Source: Bombus terrestris
Taxonomy: Eukaryota; Arthropoda; Insecta; Hymenoptera; Apidae
Direction: 5' to 3'
NCBI RefSeq assembly: GCF_910591885.1
Contig: NC_063286.1
Span: 4,650,001-4,714,000 of the forward strand
Length of the DNA stretch: 64,000 nucleotides
Shown one piece after another: positions 21,201-33,174 of this stretch. The notes beneath the pieces are model-generated. The model searched no databases, was not told where the DNA came from, and worked only from the letters and a program-made list of their open reading frames with translations. The position numbers were made by a program, and so were the translations under genes. Position 1 is the first letter of the stretch. Each line of letters opens with the position of its first letter.

Positions 21201-21230
21201 TCATATGGTATTTTATTTCTAATTTGTAAG
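18228..21230 (+). other. AT-rich non-coding sequence, probably PDZ-gene intron
   Basis: This begins with a strong splice donor and carries no recognised long coding stretch. A possible small exon lies at 19322-19345 (separate entry). Around 20085-20170 is a short GC-richer patch of unknown nature. The rest is low-complexity A/T-rich sequence. Confidence 0.45.
19322..19345 (+). other. Possible microexon or alternative first exon
   Basis: A C/T-rich tract (ctctctctctttaatg... ending cctctggag) is followed by 24 bases open in frame (ICVKMAYP), then a strong donor CCC|GTAAGTA. The length keeps phase 0, the same phase as the PDZ exon end. The internal ATG at 19334 could instead begin an alternative N-terminus MAYP. 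No conservation evidence is available, and chance donors occur, so this is a candidate only. Confidence 0.28.
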
Positions 21231-21240
21231 TGTTTGTTGT

Positions 21241-21474
21241 AGTAATAACACTATTATCAAATATTAAAAATTAAAGAATTATAGTAAATTCCAGTAGATT
21301 ATATTTAAAAGTATTGAGACCTTAAGTCTATTGATAATCAAATAATAGATATTATAGTTATAGTAATAACACTATTATCAAGTATTAAAAATTAAAGAAT
21401 TACAGTAAATACTAGCAGATAATATTTAAAAGTACTGAGACCTTGAGTCTATTGATAATCAAATAATAGATAAG
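21241..21474. repeat. Two-copy tandem duplication (121-bp period)
   Basis: The segment from agtaataacactattatcaa at 21241 recurs at 21362 with few differences. Each copy ends in attgataatcaaataataga. The function is unknown. Confidence 0.85.
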
Positions 21475-22106
21475 TAAGGTGAAGTAAAATAGAAAAGTAA
21501 GATTACATTTACATAAAGAGTCAGGAGTCAAGGTTAAATGTAAAAAATAGATGAGCTAAAGGTAAAGAAATACAGGGACAGACGTTAACAATATGAGGTG
21601 TAAAATCAGTAAAATAATGAATGAATAACAGAAGACAATATCGGAAATAGAGCAAAATTTGAGAAGAAGGAAAAGGACAGACCTTCCTTAGAGGCGAGCA
21701 AAGATAAAAAGAGTTAACTTCTAAAGAGTTAAGATAGAAAACTGATTGAAATACGGAAAGCCGTAACTGAAGGAGACGTAGAGGAAGACTTCCAGAAAAC
21801 AGAGGAGCGAGAAAGAAGGATATTAAAGAAATTGTCTCAGAGAGAAGAAGGGGCGAAAGGGGGAACAGTGTAGATAACAGTAAACAGAATGGGAAGTTTT
21901 AGGACAGAGATCATACAAGGAAGAGAAAAGTTACAAAGGAGGTAAAGAACGAAATAAGTAATTTGACCCAAAGGATAAGATCCATATTGAATAAATGGGG
22001 AAAGAAGGGGCGGAGTCGTGCAGAAAAATGGAAGAAATATTACAGAAAATGGAAGGGAGTGAGGGAAAAGAGAGGGAGGGGGCAGGTAAAGGAGCGGAGG
22101 AAACAA

Positions 22107-22320
22107 TTAACACTAGGACTGCCACACCAGTCGATTTGACTGGTTTTACAAATTCCTACTTCATGTTATATTTTTTTCCGCAATGATATAATGACTTGAC
22201 GATAACTAAAAGAATAATATAATTAATTTTATTTTGCTTTTTATGTATTTAAACTGAAAGGTTACAGTTTAAAGGTAAACGAACTCCCGACAAAACATTA
22301 CCGTCGTTATTTGTAATCTT
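22107..22320. mobile_element. piggyBac-like element end, family P5, copy 1
   Basis: TTAA (22107-22110) is followed by CACTAGGACTGCCACACCAG and a palindromic AGTCGATTTGACT block. The next roughly 180 bp match 50635-50800. The other terminus was not found, so the right limit is uncertain. It could extend to about 22630, where the purine-rich LINE sequence resumes. Confidence 0.6.
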
Positions 22321-22630
22321 CAACCGGAGTTACATTTGAACTTCCTATAATAACATCAGTCGATACAAATAGACGAATTTTTTTAGATTGCTCTCTAGGA
22401 ACCATTAAGGCGAGTCACATACCGTTGAATAGCGGTCATCGATACACAAATTTCGAGCGAGTGACGATTACAACCGACATACACTATCTCTGTACTTGTA
22501 CATATGTTAATTTTAATATAACGGACAATTACGAATTAATCACTCGTCTCTTTATTAAACAAACCAACACGTTTAACATACACTTCATATCGGACGCTAA
22601 CTTATCCGGTTTATTATGTAAAAAGAGAGA
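22321..22630. other. Sequence between P5 end and resumed LINE
   Basis: Probably the interior of the P5 element, since LINE-like purine-rich sequence stops at 22107 and resumes near 22620. No transposase motif is readable. Confidence 0.35.
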
Positions 22631-23230
22631 AAAGGAAGGGAACTGCAAGCAGTGGAGCTATGACAGGTTAGAAAGGGTTAGGTTAGAATAATGAAATAGA
22701 CTAGCAGGAAGAAATATGGATTATCTGGACAATGTATAGCAATAGAGAGATTGGAAGGATGACAAAAAAGTAACGCAGAAGGAATTGTTGATACTGGGGG
22801 GAGATTTTAAAGCAAGAATAGGAGAAGAAGGAAACTGATATGGCGGCGAAGAGGGGAGCATCAGTGTTCGACGAAGTGGCGACAGTCACAACAGGTCACA
22901 ACTGACAGAATTAGAGTTTTATTTAGGTTTTATTACTAACCATTAATCATAGTGATAAGATTAGAAGGCAGAAAGATAGAAGAAGAGAAAGTATAATGGA
23001 ACTTAGAAATCATAAACTGGTATAAAATTTCAACAAACGTCAAAATATTGAAACAGGAGAAAGAAGTATTTAGTACAAGAATGGGCAAATCTAAAAACAT
23101 CACTGAAAGAGACTATAGGTAGGGACAAGGTTAACAGCAAAATAAAAGAAGATAGGTCATAAATACTGGTAGGGCAGGTAATGCAGCAAAGAGGAAAGGA
23201 AAATAAGTAGGTACTACAAGAAAATGAATG

Positions 23231-23947
23231 TTCCAAATAACGTTGCTTTGTACGATGTTGAACTACTGTTAGGGTACAATAGAGGTATAATGAATACTAG
23301 TTTCAGGTAGTTATCTGAATGTCAACTATTAAACTATCAAATCGTGACTAAGCTGCTGTTTAACATTTTTGTTTCGCATTAAGGCACATCTTTGTAATTT
23401 GTAATATATTACCTCTATAATGTGCGGTTCAAATACATTAGACGTATTAGCTTATTGAAAATATACAAATATATATGTTCCATTTAAATACATACTTTAT
23501 TACTTCTCTCACTAAATCTACGGATACAAATTTTTCACAGGAGAGTTATTTGATTTTATAGACGAATTTTAATAGAATATGTAGATTTAAAATAATTATT
23601 AAATGTTCCATTAAATTTCTTCTATCAAGTCAAACAAATTTCATATGAAAAATTTCTTAGCGTTTTCAATAATAGCACATACTCAGCCAAACATAACTAT
23701 TAAGATAGTTGCTAATATTTAATATAAATACTTTTTTATTGTTAACACAATTTTGTTTTAGGTCGATAAGTATGTATTGTAGATTATAATTTGATCTTAG
23801 TACTTCCGCGAAGTATTGAGATAAATTGTGATGAATTCTAGTAAAATGTCGTTAAAGAATATACACTACTTTATCGGTAACAAGTAGTGTTAAGACGTTT
23901 TAGTAGAAATTGAATGCTTTTTACTGTCCTTATTTTCTAGTTATTTT
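23231..23947. other. AT-rich non-coding sequence
   Basis: No gene or recognised repeat is seen. Confidence 0.5.
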
Positions 23948-24000
23948 ATTGGGTTGGCAACTAAGTGATTGCGAATTTTACCGCCATTACCACCTAATGT
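23948..24000. repeat. Half of a cecropia-type mariner MITE
   Basis: TTGGGTTGGCAACTAAGTGA followed by TTGCGAATTTT and CCACCTAATG matches one arm of the small hairpin MITEs at 48438-48514 and 59906-59986. The opposite arm is absent. Confidence 0.7.
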
Positions 24001-24640
24001 TAGATGGGGTTAGGTTTAGTTGTTATTTTATTCGTATTATACATTTAATAGACATTTATTAGAGTTTTCACAATAAATGTAACAAATAGGTAACCTAATA
24101 TTTCTGGCCGGTAATGCATATACATATTGTATATTAAGATTAAAATGAACAAATGTGCCTGAATGGTAGATGGACCAGTTAGAAGATATATCATATTTTT
24201 ATTCTGCTAGGTATCGTCAGTTAGTTCATTTCATTTGTTACGTTCAATCAAAAATATATATTTAATTTAAATTCTTATTTTAAAAAGTTATATCTAATTA
24301 ACATATGATATAAATTTTTTTTAATTTTTATAAACATTCCATAAAAATTAGGTATTTATGTAATATAAACATTAGATATGCGTATGATTTATACACACAT
24401 CATAGTTCACACTCGATCATTGAATATAATCAATATTAGTTTTACATAAATTATGTATAAGTAGATATACACAAATTAAATACATAAATTATACTAAAAT
24501 AAATATTAAATGTATAGAAAAACCGAATAGAATGAAAGTTTGGAAAAATGACGCAACAAAATGCGATAAATTCGTATATATTTGAGAGTCGTATTGTGGA
24601 CGGTTTGTTGTATTCCTTTCCTTATGGTAGATTATTCTAA
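24001..24640. other. AT-rich non-coding sequence
   Basis: Nothing recognisable is seen. Confidence 0.5.
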
Positions 24641-24646
24641 GAATCG

Positions 24647-25624
24647 TTAAAAGCAGCTTTCCTTGAGTTTTAGGAATTCTGTAAGCATATCTTCCAAAGA
24701 ATGACTATCGATTTCTTTCGACCTTGTACAACTTGTTTCGTTTAGTGATTCCTGTTCTTTCTTCAACAACATTCTCCTATGCATAAATAAATATGTAGAT
24801 ATTTTGCAATCTTGTAATTGAGGACTTATTTGAAATACTGACGTATCAAGTTTTCGTTCATACAATTGTCATGTTTATGGCAAGCTACTAAAATACTAAA
24901 AAAATTACGTTTTTCATATAGAATGAAATAATTTCGAAAACAGCGATTTTTTTATTTATAATAAAAATGATTTTGAACGCCCTCCTTCCGAATAGCGAGT
25001 TTCTTCGTCACATTGCAATATTGAAAGTAACTACATTTATGCAATATCTTATTAAACGCATATTTAAATAGATATAAGAGTTTCTCAAAATTTAAGAAAC
25101 AAAAGTAAATTTAATTTAATTCAATTAAATTCAATTTAAGAAACAAAAGTAAATATGAGGAAAAGGTTATATTTGTAGCTTAATTCAATGTCAAATTATA
25201 TCAATAATGGAAACAATATTTACAAACTTATATTCTTGTATCAAAATTTAATTTTCAATGTTATTTTGTAATTTTGCAGCATTGAATTCCTTGCATTTAT
25301 TCAAAGTACAAAAGCCTTAAAGAAATACAAATTTATCTAAAAGTAATCAGATGAAAAATAATAAAAATTCTGTGTTGACTTTTCTTGGAAGTTAAAATTT
25401 CTCTAAAAATGTATTTCTTTGTAACTTGCAATATATCAAATGAGAAAAGAACGTTTCTCGACAAATACCATTTTTCTGTTTAACTTTTTTGTATCTAAGT
25501 GAGCTATTGTAGTACAATTATCATAGGTAATATAGTGGCATATATAGTATATGTGTAAATGTACAGATATTTGTATAATAACAATAATCAGAAAAAAGGT
25601 ATACATACCTCGAGAAACACCCAT
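24647..25624 (-). CDS. Candidate small two-exon gene, unrecognised
   Basis: A complex 72-codon stretch at 24647-24865 ends ...LEDMLTEFLKLKESCF and a stop. Its composition (K, E, L, S) differs from the surrounding noise. A TGA lies directly upstream, so it would need to be joined by splicing. At 25624, reading leftwards, ATG GGT GTT TCT CGA G is followed by a donor GTATGT (phase 1). Acceptors in the right phase exist before VFQISPQLQ (cgtcag) or before DCKISTYL (ttacaag). Joined, it would be a protein of 60-70 residues with a likely helical C-terminus. No family is recognised, the acceptors have weak pyrimidine tracts, and the whole may be chance or a decayed exon. Confidence 0.3.
24870..25430. 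other. AT-rich sequence, possible intron
   Basis: This would be the intron of the candidate minus-strand gene. It contains short local duplications (around 25095-25160) and no other signal. Confidence 0.35.
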
Positions 25625-25853
25625 AATCTGACGAGTCCCGCAATTTTATTTTATTATTTTTCATTTATTTCAACATCCATTTTATACAGTTTTATACATT
25701 AAAATATTGTGATATTTATATGAGAGACATTATTCGAGTATCATAAATGTATTGCATATACATTTATAAGATTTATAAATCAAATATATGAAATTATAAA
25801 TTAGTTGAGGGTTACGATAGCTTTGCAACATAATGAGCAGAAAATGATAATCT

Positions 25854-26743
25854 TTCTTTTTGTACGTGGAGAAATACTCATGAACACTCCGTCGCTGCGG
25901 TAGCAGCAGAGCAGTGTCGGACTCTTACCGACTAAAACTCCACGATGGCCTGTTTACGCGTGTGACAGGGGTGCCCGGGACCTCTTACGAATTACTGCTG
26001 TTGCACTCCCTGCGTCCTCTTGATAATGAGCCGATCCTATAAGTTTCCTAACTGATTAATCTGACGCTAGGGGCGACCATTGCCCCTAGTGCCCTCCCTG
26101 CTAGTCGCGACCCGAAGGGGGCAACGGTGGAATGGCCCTGGGCCGTCTGACCGCTCTTCGCCGCGTTACCCTACAATGGTAAGAGTTTTTCTCTCTCTCT
26201 CTCTCTCACCGCTCTTTAAATCTGGTAAGTGCCGCCGAAAGGCGACAGTGCCCCTTACCTTATACATCCTTGTCTAGGGGAGTGTTAAACGTCTCTCCTA
26301 TCATACTACAAAAAAAATTTTTTTTTTTTTTTTAACGTGGAGGAAATCTTCATAGACACCTTACTGCCCTGTGGGCCGAGGGACACAGGGCGGTAGAAGG
26401 TAGTGCCGGATTCTTACCGGCTAAAACCTCCACGGGCGGGACGGTAAACCAGTGCGAGTTAAATTCATCGGCCCCGGATGTTAACTACTCACCCACTCGT
26501 AGTAAAGGTATCACACAACAGTCAAGTAAGAACTTTTTTCTTGCCTGTTGTATATTAACAACAGTCGAGTATGGTGACGGTTGGTGGCGGTGTGGTGTTG
26601 GGTGTCGTTCTTGCCTGTTGTATATTACTTTTAAGAGAGTAAGATGTTTTTTGGTTTTTCGCATATTCCGGGCGAGAGGGATTCGAACTCGCGACGCGTC
26701 GTTTCCAATGAAGACTCCAAACGAGCGTAGCTGGCTGCCCCGC
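25854..26743 (-). mobile_element. Chimeric tRNA-headed SINE + LINE-tail retroposon, copy 1
   Basis: Read on the minus strand, it starts at 26743 with a tRNA-like head (A-box region GGCAGCCAGCTACG, B box GAGTTCGAATCCC at about 26681-26693). It continues with a body containing two ATATACAACAGGCAAGAA repeats and a structured tail (26336-26434). An A-tract, then a T-tract, follows at 26312-26333. Next come a LINE-derived segment sharing CTCCCCTAGACAAGGATG with copy 2 and a second structured tail (25865-25944). The whole is flanked by a 16-bp duplication with two mismatches (cagaaaatgataatct at 25838-25853, cagaaaatcatcatct at 26744-26759). The duplication encloses both halves, so the unit moved as one. 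A (TC)n microsatellite lies at 26190-26208. Confidence 0.82.
26336..26434 (-). other. Structured 3' tail of the SINE half
   Basis: Outer pairing is CGTGGAGG with CCTCCACG, and the inner hairpin is GCCGG/CCGGC around TAAGAAT. The corresponding LINE tail at 25865-25944 has GTCGG/CCGAC around TAAGAGT, which is a compensatory pair change. It is probably the RNA structure recognised by the LINE reverse transcriptase. Confidence 0.65.
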
Positions 26744-26759
26744 CAGAAAATCATCATCT

Positions 26760-27033
26760 GATAGTCCGTCAAGTATCGTAAGTTAGTCGATCTCAGTTTC
26801 TGTAGAAGAAAAGAATTATAGATCTACAATATAGCATCAACAATTATTAAAATCTAGAGTTTGTTTAATTTTTTATGTACTCCTGAGATATTTACATGGA
26901 ATTATAAATAAATTAGAAAAATATTGATATGTACGGCTCATTTGCTCGAAATGAGCCGTACCACTAGAAAATGACCTTAATCTTCTATTTGCGTTTACAT
27001 TGACATTATTTACAATATGTTTACATTCTGCAG
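26760..27033. other. AT-rich sequence before the 27-kb exon
   Basis: Mostly A/T-rich, ending in a good splice-acceptor context (ttacattctgcag). Confidence 0.4.
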
Positions 27034-27230
27034 TCAGAGAGAAAGAACGAAGAAAGAGTAAACGGTATCATATTAATGAAGAAACAGGAAATTATTTCTT
27101 AGCACATGAAACAGATCACCTAAAACAAATTCAACTATTACAAAATGAGTTACTGTACGAAAAAGTCTTTCAAGCAAGAGTTAAATGGCGTCGTATAGGG
27201 CGCAATTTGTTATCTCGTTATTCCATATAG
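27034..27230 (+). CDS. Probable terminal exon of an unidentified gene
   Basis: After an acceptor tatgtttacattctgcag, the sequence is open for 65 codons (phase 1 entry) to a TAG at 27228-27230. The product is charged and helical: VREKERRKSKRYHINEETGN, then YFLAHETDHLKQIQLLQNEL, then a basic end KWRRIGRNLLSRYSI. Composition is clearly protein-like compared with neighbouring frames. The family is not recognised. Upstream exons on the plus strand were not identified. It could belong to the PDZ transcript (exon 1 at 18132) or to a separate gene, and the phase (1) does not match a direct joining to the PDZ exon (phase 0). A decayed retrocopy is an alternative. Confidence 0.45.
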
Positions 27231-28427
27231 GGAAGTATTAAGTTGATCATGCCAAAAAACTAAATCAGGAGATATTCGTTACTTTCGTTTCAAAAGCACA
27301 ATAATATTGTACTTCAATAATATTGTATAATATTGTGATAATATATTAAAATATCTCCTAAATTTAATACTTTGATTACTCTGAAGCATTTAAATAGAAA
27401 CACCTAAATATATATCTCCGTTATTAATTTTCCGTATGGAAAATTTTTAGAGATGAAAATTATACCTTTTAGAGGGACACATACAATGCTAAGCGATATT
27501 TTTTCTGAAAGTTAGTCTTTAAAAAGATTTCAAGATCATCATCGTTCTTTTAATGAAACCATATATTGTTTAACACACCAATTGATCCATCACGATAATT
27601 TTTATAGAAAGTATTAACCTATTTATGTAAAAGAATCATTAGTTCAGCGGTCATATTAAATTTGATTTTGTCAAATGTAATATATGAAGGACAAGGAAAG
27701 GCGCAAAGTGGTATTCCCTTTTTACATTGTGTTTCTTTCATGCATTTAAATTTGATAAAATTAAAGCTAAATATCCATTAAACTAATACATAGCATTTCA
27801 ACATAAATAATCGATTAATGTATTAAAAAATATGTAGTTCCATTTAAAAAAATATTAATGAGCTTGAAATCTCATAAAGACATGACTTTCATGAAAAACA
27901 AGTTATCCACCATTGCATGTGCCCCTTCAGATAACTTTCTTCTCTGAAATCATTTCCCTTATTAATATAATTATTAAGTATGTCCATTTAAATGCTCCAC
28001 TCTGTGTTTATCATACATTAAAATATTTCCTAATATATGGACCTAATATTACGTCTTTGACGTAAACTGCTATTAAGCACTCGGATGAAATTATAAAATG
28101 CATTGACTAACACACAAATGTGATTGTATTACACTTAAAAAGAATGTGGTTTATGTATTCTCTACGTATCCAAATGCAATGATACTAATAACGCCAAATC
28201 GTGTCCTTTTCGAGGACATTCAACTCTTTTTTAAAAAGTTCTTCCATGCAATAAGTAATTTTGCAAGTTGAAAATTATGAAATAGGTGCGTCATTCTATT
28301 TAGAGTAGATGATCTCATGTGCTAAGGAATACAGTTTTTTGTTTCCTTATCAATATAACACTATTTACTTTCTATATGATTGCGGGATGTAAATGTTGAG
28401 AATTGTGGATCTTGATGGCCGAAATAT
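27231..28427. other. AT-rich non-coding sequence
   Basis: No supported gene is seen. There is no clear polyadenylation signal close to the 27230 stop. Confidence 0.45.
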
Positions 28428-28706
28428 TGTTATGGAAACATTAAATTTACACTGGGTATTACTATTAACGTAGACACATATTTATTTTATAAACGATTTC
28501 TAGGATATTCATCGATACACGCTTGCACGCGTCTCAGCACTTTCTTCCATACCCGACCTTTTCACTGACCGATGTGTTTACATTCGTCTGTTTCTCAGTC
28601 GCCGCGCACACACATATCTCCACACACTGATATCCACATACAAACATCTCCACTACGCATTCGACCTAGCCCAGCACAAAAATTATACATATCTCAATAG
28701 TAAACA
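28428..28706 (+). repeat. LTR-like dispersed repeat, family L3, copy 1
   Basis: The unit begins TGTTATGGAAACATTAAATT, contains GATATTCATCGATACACG and CGCGCACACACATA, and ends AATAGTAAACA. An inverted copy lies at 48566-48838. The TG...CA ends and a repeated ATATTG at the edges suggest a solo LTR, but the duplication is ambiguous by one or two bases. Confidence 0.6.
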
Positions 28707-30504
28707 TATTGTAAATTACGTCAATGTAGCAGCCAATGGAACTTTAAGATCATTTACCAATCATTTCCTCGCGACGAGTATAAGAGAAAGCGATACAAAA
28801 AAAAATTGATCTTGAAATTCAAATTCGAGATGAAGATTTTAACAGCATCTTTTTAAACAGATCGGTCAGACGAAGAATCGTTCGGTGTAGAATCGGTGTA
28901 GATATAGCAATTTTTAACAGCCTGTTACAAATGAACTCTGTTGGTAAACAAACGTTACCTTTCCCGGTTGAAGTCTCTGACTATTATGAAAATTACTTAC
29001 AGTTCTCTTTGACCATCTAAATTCTGTCTTCCTCCAGCTTGTTGCTTCTTTGTCCTGAAACCGCTCACATCAGAATGATGAACGGCAAAGGACACAGTGA
29101 ATGCCTTTTATTCACGCGATTTATCACAAAGTTGAATATCGTTGGTACTTGGTACGGAATAATACTCTTCCTCCATCTTTTGTGACTCATAGTAAAAAGA
29201 AGAAAGGTAAGAGTTTAATCGATGCCCGTATTCACAATATGTCCGAGCATAACAGATATATATTTCTAACATTTATATACACTTCTATATAGAAGTGTAG
29301 AAAGTACCTATTGTGCTTATCAGCTTGCAAGAATGCAGACATTACGTTGCATATCTTCTGATACAGATATAAGGAAGAAAAATAAATATTTCATCTAAAC
29401 ACTTTAAACCGTGTACACATTATTACAAATATTCGATTATTATAAATGTTGAAGTAATTGCTTTAAGAAAAACTCTGCACCTTTTCTTTTGTATATCCAT
29501 GACCTGCAGACTGCTGTTACGAGGAGAATAAAATTTAATGAAACAAAAAGTTCGAAATAAGGAGAGGTCCATATTATTGTGCCCTTAAATATAAATTTTG
29601 TTTTGGATCACGAGATCTAGAAACAAAAGAGCTATAAGTAGATTTCTATTGGTGTTTCTTGTAGCCTTCAACTAGAGCTACAAAGTTAACTTTTTGGTAA
29701 TGTTCTTTGCTATAAATATAAGAACGTGTTCCCTATTGCTTTTCTTCCTATTGTATTGTAACACTGTAAGAGTGAGCATCTGGATCAGCATATATTATAG
29801 CTGTATTTATATCTATACTTATACCTGTGCTTATTTCAATATATTTTTCTATTACAAGTTCATTCACTCGTTCTTCTATCAGTCAATCTCAACAATAAAT
29901 ATCTGTACGTTAAAGTAATACATACAATTGTTTTAAGAAGAAAAGAAATACTAATCTTCTTGCTAATGTTCTAAGACATACTTTTGCGATTATATTTATC
30001 TTATATAAATTGCAACAAATGTTGTCTTTATGAATAGAAATATGTAAAAACTTACACATGATCAAACATATAATTTTAACTTTTTTTTTAGAGTTGATGT
30101 ATATTATTCTACTTAAATTTAAAATTGAAAGCATTCCATTTATCTAGATTTTTCAAATATTCCATATTTTTGTAGTCTGTGATGTAGTTGAATATGTATT
30201 CAAAATGCATATGTGATTGTTTCATGTATATGGAGCTTCTCATGAGTATGCAGCTATCCACCAATGCTTATTCATTGATAGATTACTGATGCTGCCTCTG
30301 GAGATTTTAATACGCTTTAATAAATCACAATCTTCTTATCAAACGATTTGCAAGATTAATACGTTATTCTATTGCTGTTCATTAGTTCATTTGTTGTGGG
30401 ATAGCGATGTTCATCAGTAAAAAGTAATTTATTCATCAGTTGTTTAACAAAAGGTTTGCTAAATGTTTCAATTACATATAACACAGCTTTTCATTTTTCG
30501 CTTT

Positions 30505-30542
<38 letters not shown>

Positions 30543-32735
30543 CGGAAATTCATTATTAATTGGTAATTACAATTATCATGTTATAATATGGATATGTGGT
30601 TAACTCTGTTACAAAGCAACGTCTTCGTTACTTTTAATGATATGCAAAAATGCCAAAGTGTTAAACTGTTTAGTTCGAAGAATGTTATGGTAAACAAAAA
30701 ATTTTCTCGAGGTTATGTTTTTTGGGACTCTAATCTCATCAATGTTTGCCTTAATGGGATTACATATTTCTATCATCATCGCGTAATAGCTGAAATTGAA
30801 ACCTTATACATGACCTTATAATATGACCTTCACGTAACGGTGAATGTACAAAATTCAGAAATGTATTAATCCAGTATTGCGTATTGCTATTAAGCGTCAT
30901 ATCAAAGCGGTTATTAACGAAAGGAACATAACATAACCATGTTTACATTCGGTATAAATGAACGTTATTGATGCTAAATTATGGCAACCTCAGGATAATA
31001 ATCAGTGGTTAGTCAATTTTCGGTATTGCGCAGATTCATTTGAACGAGTTTCGAGTAAAATTGGATATATGTAACGTTAGTACTAGGCGAATGCCAGCTA
31101 TACCTAAAAACATATCTAGACATACTGGGAGAAATCAGCGAAATCACACATGGCATTTAAGCGTATGGAGAAACATCTTTGGCAACACGGCTCTTGCAAA
31201 CTACCAAAATAAAAAAGAACACGTCCGGTGATAAATAACATTAATAATGCTATTAAGGTTTGGCAGCAATTACTGTACATATACGCTTATCTACTAGAGA
31301 AATAAATAGAGATAATGGCGTCAGTAAATCTTCAATTTCAAAGTTTTTATTTTAGTTAGTAATAGGATATATCCATATCACATTCTTTTACAAGAAATAA
31401 CAAAAAGTGATTTTATCCGGAGAATAAATTGTCACAGTTGAATGACAGAGAAATTAGCTCAGGTTAGTACATTCTTGTCAGGAATATTCTTCTCAGACGA
31501 ACGAATCGTCACGATACAGAATTATGCACTTAACTCGAAACCCACGTTCGCGAAAATATATGAGAATGGCAACAGTGTAACATATACACTTACTGCTACA
31601 ATGAAATGTCACTCACCATCGATGAGCTAGAAGTATAATTTTAGGCGACAACACAGAGCGGTTTGGTTGCCGTCGAAGGACTTCGAAGGACAATAAAAGA
31701 AAGACGATTGTTGAGAAAGCCTCGCGCTTTCGTCCGACGATTTCATGTTTTTACGAACTTCTGAAACTTCCTAGCAAATAAGAAGTTTTTAAATAACCTT
31801 ATCTTGGATTATGCTTATCTAAAATGTAATTACCATGTAATTTTTTCTTAATTTAAGATTGCATTCAATTCTTTTTTCGCGAGGAGTTATTGGGGATTTA
31901 CAATGAAATTGTTAATATTCTTACAAATATGATATTAAATATTTTTTTCTATGTCGTACTTCAAAATTTATTAACGATCACTTTCTACAAATTAATATTA
32001 CTACTACTCGATTTTCGATCGTTCTATTGTGAATACGTCGAACGTAAGAACAAAAAACAAGGAAAGCAATTGAGATACGATGAGACACCTCACAGAATTG
32101 TGTAAATACACAAGCAAGTTTAACAAAATGGAAATTAATTTAATTCTCGTATTGCAATGCCAGAATCCCTTTTATGAGGTTTATTAAAGAGAAGGCTTTT
32201 TCGACAAAGTTCGAAACACGCGAAGACACGAGCTTGTGCTTCTGTAACGGCAAAAGTTCTCGCGAATGGGCGATGCTTATCTGGCCATCAAATTAACAAG
32301 TGGTTAGAAGTTAACGGAAATAATTTTGAACATTTGTTACGATGAACTTTCCTTTGGTAATCTCTGTATTGTAGTTGTTTATTACTCGTATTTATTAGCA
32401 AACATTTTTTAATTTTTCGTATTCAGAGCCACGTTATAGGTCATTGGATTGGTTTCGGTTTCAATGATGGAAATGTATAGTCCCGTTAAAAGAGAACACT
32501 GATGGGATTGTAATCTCGAAGGATATGACTTTGAGAATATTGTTTATTTATTATAACATTTCTCAAATTGAAGATTTATTCTCTTGGCATTTTTGCATAT
32601 CATTAAAAGTAACGGAGATATAAAATATAAAAATATACATAAAAAAAGCAAATTTATAATTAAAAATATTTGATATTTTAATAAAATAGATATTTCATCC
32701 ATATATGTGTAATGTAATACGATCACATAGGTCAT
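28707..32735. other. Long non-coding stretch without recognised gene
   Basis: Roughly 28730-29100 is less AT-rich but shows no domain. Poly-T of about 32 bases lies at 30507-30538. The open frames at 29694-29918, 30588-30821, 31040-31231 and 31442-31630 carry no recognised motif. A donor-like GCTCAG|GTTAGT follows an ATG at 31442, without other support. Could be intron. Confidence 0.4.
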
Positions 32736-33174
32736 AAGGTGGTAGTTGGTAAGGTGTCCACAAGAAATACTCTTGATGTTCAACAAAAAGGATTTATTAA
32801 ACTATTAACAATCAACAGTGAACAATTTACGATCAACAATTAACGATTAACAATCAAGAGTTAATAATCACGTATCTCGAATTGTGTTTGCTTTGCTATG
32901 ATGCTAAACCTTTCGCACTTTGCAGCTCAGGGCAGAATGAATCTTTCGTTCGAAACCAAACGGATTCTTTTCTTCGTTGCCCCTCCATATCCCCACTACG
33001 CACGCGTTTATTAGGTGTTCGCGACGGTTGCCGTGTATGCATTCTTCCGAATATTCGGCGAAAGAACCGTAGAGATATCGATGGAACATTAGGCATGTCG
33101 GCCTTACGTTTTGTAGATATAGCGCTTTGTGTCGCGAAGCCATTGGGAAGTTCCATGGTCGAGTGCTGCCACAA
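32736..33174 (-). repeat. Solo LTR, family L2, copy 2
   Basis: A 439-bp copy of the repeat at 14373-14815, including the AATAAA-type signal near its minus-strand 3' end. It is flanked by a perfect 4-bp duplication tcat (32732-32735, 33175-33178). The open frames inside are repeat sequence. Confidence 0.85.

Larger units (their letters stand above)
21482..23230 (+). mobile_element. Decayed LINE with endonuclease remnant
   Basis: A purine-rich plus-strand tract with many broken frames. The clearest piece is at about 22785-22900: LILGGDFKARIGEEGN then YGGEEGSIS. This is the GDFNARIG(E) motif of the apurinic-type endonuclease of I/Jockey/L1-like LINEs. Upstream (21770-22100) fragments such as RREILKKLSQREEGAK suggest a lysine- and glutamate-rich ORF1 or linker. 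It is interrupted by a piggyBac-like end at 22107. Stops and frameshifts are frequent, so it is an old dead copy. Confidence 0.6.

Noticed and set aside
21837..22186. Proline/phenylalanine-rich minus-strand frames and a plus-strand frame
   Set aside because: Antisense to, or fragments of, the purine-rich decayed LINE.
26667..26743. Possible tRNA gene on the minus strand
   Set aside because: Has A- and B-box-like blocks, but no full cloverleaf, and continues into a SINE body; treated as a SINE head. The same holds for 44630-44699 and 45160-45235.
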